64,000 bases of DNA from an uncultured SAR86 cluster bacterium (GTDB lineage: Bacteria > Pseudomonadota > Gammaproteobacteria > Magnimaribacterales > Magnimaribacteraceae): NCBI GenBank assembly GCA_902514295.1, contig CABXQE010000005.1:1-64000 (forward strand). Reading direction: 5' to 3'. Made by a program: the position numbers and the translations under genes. Shown piece after piece: positions 58,531 to 64,000 of this stretch; the stretch's first letter is position 1, and every line of letters begins with the position of its first letter. The notes under the pieces were generated by a model. The model searched no databases. It was not told where the DNA came from and saw only the letters and a program-made list of their open reading frames with translations.

Positions 58531-59402
58531 CCCTGACCCTCTGACTTAGTTTTATCCATGATTGCCATGAAAAGGTCCGCTATGAAAGGAGGCCTTACTT
58601 CACCCAACTCAGTTAGTTTATCTATTTCAGTCCCTTCAAATAGAAACACCTCTCTGCCCAGTTCTGTTCTGATATGCATAGGTTTGAGTGATCTGGCTCT
58701 CTCTAAGGATTCTTGGTTAGGTCTCAGTTCTAAAAACCTCTCATTAATAGCATCAATGGAGTCTTTCATAACAATCCTTCCTTGATTCATAAATATTGCG
58801 TCAGAAAGAACGCCTTCTATTTCTTCAACTTGGTGCGTACTAATCAATATTGTTTTATTTCCATCGTAATAGTCTTCAATCAGTTGAGAGTAAAACTCCT
58901 TTCGGTAAACCAAATCTAGACCAAGAGTAGGTTCATCAAGAACTAGTAGTTCAGCATCTATGGCCATTACGATGGACAAATGCAATTGCACCACTAAGCC
59001 TCTAGAAAGAGTTTTTATTTTTGAATTAATTTTGATATCGGTTTTAGAAAGAATGCTTTTGGCTTTTTCTAGATTGAATCTAGGGTGAACGCCATCTACA
59101 TATTTCAGCACTTGTTCAACTGTCATCCATTTTGGTAAAACTGCTACGTCCGTGATTGAACAAACTTTTTGTAAGAGTTTGTGTCTTTCTTTTCTAGGAT
59201 CAAGACCCAGTACTTCAAGTTCTCCTTCGGTATTTAATAAACCTAAGACGGCTTGAAGGAAGGTAGATTTTCCCGCGCCATTAGGACCTATAAAGCCCAT
59301 GACTTGACCTGATCGAACTTCTAGATCAATTCCATTTAAAGCATGACTGTCGTCATAACTCTTGATTACACCTTTAGCTTTGACTGCGAATTCTCTTTCC
59401 AT
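58527..59402 (-). CDS. ABC transporter ATP-binding protein
   Basis: 291 aa; GFIGPNGAGKSTFLQAVLGLL, LSRGLVVQLHLSIVMAIDAELLVLDEPTLGLD. Confidence 0.95.
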   Translation of the reverse strand: MEREFAVKAKGVIKSYDDSHALNGIDLEVRSGQVMGFIGPNGAGKSTFLQAVLGLLNTEGELEVLGLDPRKERHKLLQKVCSITDVAVLPKWMTVEQVLKYVDGVHPRFNLEKAKSILSKTDIKINSKIKTLSRGLVVQLHLSIVMAIDAELLVLDEPTLGLDLVYRKEFYSQLIEDYYDGNKTILISTHQVEEIEGVLSDAIFMNQGRIVMKDSIDAINERFLELRPNQESLERARSLKPMHIRTELGREVFLFEGTEIDKLTELGEVRPPFIADLFMAIMDKTKSEGQG

Positions 59403-59406
59403 TATC

Positions 59407-59751
59407 TTAAGATTTATTTATCAGCTCCAGTAAGTCTATACCTAATTGATCCGCTTTTTTTAATAAAGCCGGCCAATCACCTTTCATAAATTTATTTCTT
59501 TCTAGTTTTACCAACTCCTTCTTAGCAGAATCAGTAATAAACATACCTAACCCTCTTCTTTTTTCGACAATATTTAGATCAACTAATTCTTGGTAAGCTT
59601 TGGAAACTGTTAGCGGGTTAACCCCTCCTTCAACAGCCATTTGTCTTACTGAAGGTATAGGATCGCCTGACTTCAATACGCCATCTATGATTAAAGAAAC
59701 CACATGATCTCTGACCTGTTGATATATAGGTTGGTCGTTTGTCCACTGCAT
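59407..59751 (-). CDS. GntR family transcriptional regulator (YtrA-like, short form)
   Basis: 114 aa; QPIYQQVRDHVVSLIIDGVLKSGDPIPSVRQMAVEGGVNPLTVSKAYQELVD; in operon with the ABC genes. Confidence 0.93.
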   Translation of the reverse strand: MQWTNDQPIYQQVRDHVVSLIIDGVLKSGDPIPSVRQMAVEGGVNPLTVSKAYQELVDLNIVEKRRGLGMFITDSAKKELVKLERNKFMKGDWPALLKKADQLGIDLLELINKS

Positions 59752-59772
59752 TAAGCAATTCTCCCATTATCA

Positions 59773-59794
59773 GTGTATTACTTTACTAATACAC
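59773..59794. promoter_or_regulatory. Candidate GntR/YtrA operator
   Basis: GTGTATTA-CTTTAC-TAATACAC, perfect 8-bp inverted repeat 21 nt upstream of the regulator start. Confidence 0.65.
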
Positions 59795-59805
59795 ACTCAA
59801 GTAAA

Positions 59806-60540
59806 TCACTTATTTAGTTTCTTCTGAATGGTTGAAAATAAGCCTCTAAATATATTAGTCTCCATCACATCTATACCAGACCGCTTAAAAAATCTTCTTA
59901 CTCTCATTAAAAGTTTTCTAGGATTTTCTGTGTCATAGAATTCTACTTCTTTCATTAATTCATCCATGTGCTCTATCAGTCTTTCAGTTTGCTCTGCGGA
60001 AGCAAGTTCAACATCCCACTCTTGATCATTCTTTAAGTTTTCTGACTCTAAAAATTTCATTCTTATTTCGTAAGTTACTATTTGAACAGCTTGAGCAAGA
60101 TTAAGTGAAGTGTAGTCTTCGTTGGTAGGTATATGAACGTGCAAGTTACAAAGACCTAGTTCTTCATTGGTTAACCCTCTATCTTCCCTTCCAAATACAA
60201 TGGCTACTTTAGAATTATTCTTAACCGCCAAGCTTATTTCCTTAGAAGCATCTTTAGGATTTAAAACTGGCCATGGAACTTTTCTGTTCCTAGCGCTTGT
60301 CCCTATCACCACCTCACACTCTTTTACTGATTCAAGAAGTGTTTCATAAGTTGATGCCTTCTCAAGAATATCTTTTGCAGCTTTAGACCTATAAATAGCT
60401 TCGTCACTAGGAAACTCCTTAGGGCTTACTAAATCTAGATGCCTAAGGCCCATCGTTTTAATGGCTCTTGCTGCAGCTCCAATATTGCCTGGATGAGTAG
60501 TTCCTACAAGCACAATTTTTATAGAATCTGAATAATCCAT
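59806..60540 (-). CDS. trmJ: tRNA/rRNA 2'-O-methyltransferase TrmJ-like
   Basis: 244 aa; IVLVGTTHPGNIGAAARAIKTMGL, VAIVFGREDRGLTNEEL, IPTNEDYTSLNLAQAVQIVTYE. Confidence 0.9.
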   Translation of the reverse strand: MDYSDSIKIVLVGTTHPGNIGAAARAIKTMGLRHLDLVSPKEFPSDEAIYRSKAAKDILEKASTYETLLESVKECEVVIGTSARNRKVPWPVLNPKDASKEISLAVKNNSKVAIVFGREDRGLTNEELGLCNLHVHIPTNEDYTSLNLAQAVQIVTYEIRMKFLESENLKNDQEWDVELASAEQTERLIEHMDELMKEVEFYDTENPRKLLMRVRRFFKRSGIDVMETNIFRGLFSTIQKKLNK

Positions 60541-60623
60541 AATAGATATATTTCCTTAGCCATGAATATATTCTAACAGGGTAAGGTGTTGTGTATGGTA
60601 GGATGCGCCACTTAATAAGAGAT

Positions 60624-61433
60624 ATGGAACCTAAAGTAAACATAGCACTAGAAGCAGCTAGAGCAGGATGCAAAGAATTGCTTAGCTTTGCATACAGACT
60701 GGACCAGCTTGAAGTAAAAGAAAAAGGTCCTTCAAATTACGTCACTCAATTAGATAAAAGAGTTGAATCAATCATCATAGATTCATTAAAGTCTATTTAC
60801 CCAAAACATACCTATGTATCTGAAGAAGTGGGCAGGATTGAAGGCTCCGGTAAAGATATAGAATCCATGTGGGTCATAGATCCTTTAGATGGAACTACTA
60901 ATTACATTCATGGTTTTCCTTATTACGCTATTTCAATAGCTTACGTAGAAAAGGGCAAAACGCTTCATGCCTTGGTTATTGATGTAGCTAGACAAGATGA
61001 ATTTACGGCAAGTCTTGGAAGAGGAGCCTATTTAAACGACAGAAGAATAAGGGTAAGTAAATTAAAAGGTTTAGCAGGTTCCTTGCTGAGCAACTCATCC
61101 CATGACACTGATACTGGAAAAATAAGACACGACAATATGTCAACTTTCAGATCTCTTTACTCAAATGGATTGACCATCAGAAGAACCGGTTCAGCGGCTT
61201 TAGATATGGCAAATGTGGCCGCGGGAAGACTAGACGGCTTTTGGGGAAGTGGTCTTGGTATGTGGGATATAGCCGCAGGCGGTCTATTAGTTCAAGAAGC
61301 CGGAGGACTTGTGAGTGACTACTTTGGAAACCCAGATTACATAGATGGAGACAATATAATCTGTTCAAACAATAAGTGTTTTAAACCTATGCTACAGTCC
61401 ATTAAGCCTTTTGTGACTATTGAGGAAGATTAA
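60624..61433 (+). CDS. suhB: Inositol-1-monophosphatase family (SuhB-like)
   Basis: Translation from [57 protein letters not shown]. Track start (60591) shortened. Confidence 0.9.
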   Translation: MEPKVNIALEAARAGCKELLSFAYRLDQLEVKEKGPSNYVTQLDKRVESIIIDSLKSIYPKHTYVSEEVGRIEGSGKDIESMWVIDPLDGTTNYIHGFPYYAISIAYVEKGKTLHALVIDVARQDEFTASLGRGAYLNDRRIRVSKLKGLAGSLLSNSSHDTDTGKIRHDNMSTFRSLYSNGLTIRRTGSAALDMANVAAGRLDGFWGSGLGMWDIAAGGLLVQEAGGLVSDYFGNPDYIDGDNIICSNNKCFKPMLQSIKPFVTIEED

Positions 61434-62344
61434 GGAAGGTTATTATCTGAATTTTCAGGCTCTTCTTCTTTTAAATGGTCTTTAGATAGACCCATCATAA
61501 TTAATGCATTGGAGGCGATATAGATAGAGGAATAAGTTCCTATTATTACCCCGAATATTAGAGCTAAAGCAAAATTCTTTATTAATTCTCCCCCTAGTAA
61601 ATATAGAGAAAATAGAACCAACAAAGTTGTCAAGGATGTAACCAACGTTCTTCCTAATGTTTGGTTTAGCGAAGTATTGATGATTGTATTTACATCTTCT
61701 GTATCCATCGCTCGGATATTTTCCCGTATTCGGTCAGATACCACGATAGTGTCATTTAATGAATAACCTATAACCGCTAACAAGGCAGCCAAACCAGTAA
61801 GATCAGAGTCTATTTGTAATAAAGAGAAAATACCTACAACAATAATTACATCATGTATCAAGGCTATGACTGCTGCTCCAGCAAATCTAGATTGAAATCT
61901 AAAAGCTATGTATAGCATCATAAATGCTAGAGCTATTAACATAGCGGTTCCGCCGTCATCTCTTAATTCACTACCGATTTGGGGTCCTACGTATTCAATT
62001 CTTCTTAAATCAATATCTTCATTTAAATTCTCTTTTTTGAGCAAAGAAATAATCTCAGAACCTAAGCTATCACTTATTGTTCCTGGTAATTTGATTAGAA
62101 CTTCTTTATTCGAACCAAAATTAGCAACTTGCGCTCCCTCAAAGCCTTCTGACCTTAAAGTATCACGTATTGAATCTATCTCAGCTCCATTGGGATAACT
62201 TAATTCAACAAGTGTGCCTCCAGTAAAATCTAATCCCCAATTTAATCCTTTTATAAATAAAGAAGAAATTGATACTACTAAGAATATTGACGATACTATG
62301 AGCGCAAATTTTCTCCACGCAAGGAAATCTATATTGAAACTCAT
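61430..62344 (-). CDS. secF: Protein translocase subunit SecF
   Basis: 304 aa; [37 protein letters not shown]. Confidence 0.97.
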   Translation of the reverse strand: MSFNIDFLAWRKFALIVSSIFLVVSISSLFIKGLNWGLDFTGGTLVELSYPNGAEIDSIRDTLRSEGFEGAQVANFGSNKEVLIKLPGTISDSLGSEIISLLKKENLNEDIDLRRIEYVGPQIGSELRDDGGTAMLIALAFMMLYIAFRFQSRFAGAAVIALIHDVIIVVGIFSLLQIDSDLTGLAALLAVIGYSLNDTIVVSDRIRENIRAMDTEDVNTIINTSLNQTLGRTLVTSLTTLLVLFSLYLLGGELIKNFALALIFGVIIGTYSSIYIASNALIMMGLSKDHLKEEEPENSDNNLP

Positions 62345-64000
62345 ATTGATAACCTCGTTAAATCTTTCTTAGAGCCGTAAATTAAATTAACAAAGGCCCT
62401 AGTTCCCATAATAGCGGTAAACATAGAGGTGATAATTCCTATGGATAGAGTAATTGCAAAACCTTTAATTGGACCAGAGCCATAAGAAAGTAAAATTACT
62501 GCAACTATTAAAGTTGTAACGTTGGCATCCCAAATGGTTAAAAATGCTCTGTTATAACCAGCATCAATTGCATCTAAAGGTTTCCGACCTCTTTTTAATT
62601 CCTCTCTGATTCTCGAAAAAATTAATACATTGGCATCAACCGCCATACCGACGGTCAAAACTATTCCTGCAATACCTGGCAGGGTTAAAGTTGCAGAGAG
62701 TATAGACATGATAGCTACCAACAAAACTATATTGAAAGACAATGCCAAACTTGCTGCCACTCCAAAAACTCTGTAATAAAAAAGAATAAACAATAGAACT
62801 AACGCCATCCCTAATTCCATTGAGAAAATACCTGCTTGTATATTGTCTGCTCCTAAGCTTGGCCCTACTGTTCGTTCTTCAACAAAACGCATTGGTGCTG
62901 CTAAGGCTCCTGCTCTAAGCAATAAAGCTAGTTCAGAAGATTCGCTAGGACTATCCAATCCTGTAATCCTAAATGTAGTTCCAAGTGCAGCTCTAATGGT
63001 CGCTAAACTAATGATTTCTTTTACTTCGTAGGTTTCTTGAATAGGGATCTGATTTCCATCTCCGTCTACCCGATAAATAGTTCTAGTTTTTTGTTCTACA
63101 AATAAAACACCTAACCTTTTTCCAATGTTTCCTCTGGTGGCCCTATGCATCCTAGAACCCCCTTCGCCATCTAAAGTGATATTGACTTGAGGTAAGCCAT
63201 TTTCATCGAAACTAGCTTGAGCCGTTGCTACCTGATCTCCAGCTAAGATCAATGCATCTTGTAAAAAAGCTGGAGCTCCTCGGTTCCCTTTAAAAGGAAA
63301 AGAAGTTTTTCTAGAACGAGGAGTATCTAATTGGGCTTCTAGATGAAATTCCAATGTTGCCGTTTTCCCTAAAATCTTTTTAGCTTCTGCCGTGTCTTGT
63401 ATTCCTGGCAATTGAACCACTATTCTTTTTTTACCTTGTCTCTGGACTATAGGCTCTGACACACCCAGCTCATTTACTCTATTTCTTAACGTAGTTAGAT
63501 TCTGGTCAATTGCATCTGATTCGATCTGTTCGATCTCTGTTTCAGCTAGAGTTAACTTTATAGAATCATTTGAATTTGTATTTGAAGAGCCTACAAATTG
63601 GGGATAGTTGTCAGTTATGAAAGAATCAGCATTCTCTTTATTTATCTGATTATTGAACGACAGCATTATTGATAAGTCTTCATCAACAAAGGCATTTGAG
63701 TATCTTATTTTCTCTTCTCTAAGTCTTCTTCTTAAGTCTTGTAAAGTTCCATTTTGTCTATTTTTTATTGCAGCTTCAGTATCAACCTGCATTAAAAAAT
63801 GCACGCCTCCCCTTAAATCTAGACCTAATTTCATAGGCTCTCCACCTATATCTCTAAGCCAATCAGGGGTAGTTGGAGCAAGATTTAAAGCGATAATTAC
63901 ATCCGAACCAAGGTCAGAAGACAGTAAGTCTTTTGCTTTTAGTTGGTCTTCATAAGATTCTAGGCGTATTAAGACATAATCTTCATTAAGCTCTATTTTA
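62341..64000 (-). CDS. secD: Protein translocase subunit SecD (5' end beyond window)
   Basis: Frame stays open upstream of the track start at 63834 (..[54 protein letters not shown]..) to the window edge; [18 protein letters not shown]. Confidence 0.95.
   Translation of the reverse strand, partial: KIELNEDYVLIRLESYEDQLKAKDLLSSDLGSDVIIALNLAPTTPDWLRDIGGEPMKLGLDLRGGVHFLMQVDTEAAIKNRQNGTLQDLRRRLREEKIRYSNAFVDEDLSIMLSFNNQINKENADSFITDNYPQFVGSSNTNSNDSIKLTLAETEIEQIESDAIDQNLTTLRNRVNELGVSEPIVQRQGKKRIVVQLPGIQDTAEAKKILGKTATLEFHLEAQLDTPRSRKTSFPFKGNRGAPAFLQDALILAGDQVATAQASFDENGLPQVNITLDGEGGSRMHRATRGNIGKRLGVLFVEQKTRTIYRVDGDGNQIPIQETYEVKEIISLATIRAALGTTFRITGLDSPSESSELALLLRAGALAAPMRFVEERTVGPSLGADNIQAGIFSMELGMALVLLFILFYYRVFGVAASLALSFNIVLLVAIMSILSATLTLPGIAGIVLTVGMAVDANVLIFSRIREELKRGRKPLDAIDAGYNRAFLTIWDANVTTLIVAVILLSYGSGPIKGFAITLSIGIITSMFTAIMGTRAFVNLIYGSKKDLTRLSI

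Noticed and set aside
1-64000. Mobile element, prophage, toxin-antitoxin or defence island
   Set aside because: No transposase, integrase, phage structural, restriction-modification or Cas proteins recognised among the ORFs; the only acquisition-like signal is compositional (8036-9252).

Overview
AT-rich, densely packed chromosomal window that looks like a marine gammaproteobacterium. A SAR86-type streamlined lineage is my inference from gene content; no marker gene in the window proves it. Most genes are metabolic: a biotin carboxylase (runs off the left edge), three acyl-CoA dehydrogenases, a tandem pair of DUF3604/PHP-like proteins, a steroid-5-alpha-reductase-like membrane protein, two GSTs, amidohydrolases, prolyl oligopeptidase, a PhoD-like phosphatase, a MadL/MadM malonate transporter pair, a PQQ-dehydrogenase with a c-type heme motif, malate synthase G, a FadB-like protein, an amidase, M20 peptidases, a PIF1-like helicase, RmuC, a GPH-family transporter, acyl-CoA ligases, a Baeyer-Villiger-type FMO, FolE, a TauD-like dioxygenase, chorismate mutase, a GntR(YtrA-like)-ABC operon, TrmJ, SuhB and SecF/SecD (SecD runs off the right edge). 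There are two tRNAs (Gly-GCC, Glu-TTC) and one 2727-aa cadherin/Calx-beta/RTX surface protein. I found no CRISPR array, transposase, integrase or prophage. The most interesting observations are: (1) a near-perfect LexA/SOS box embedded in a consensus-like promoter directly ahead of a tiny single-TM protein ORF (candidate SOS-induced small membrane protein); (2) an A8G9 homopolymer tract 48 nt upstream of the giant adhesin (candidate phase variation); (3) a ~0.5-kb almost identical internal duplication carrying an unfamiliar module inside the RTX region; (4) a start-codon-sequestering hairpin ahead of the 5-alpha-reductase-like gene; (5) a small GC-rich DUF1330/GST islet.
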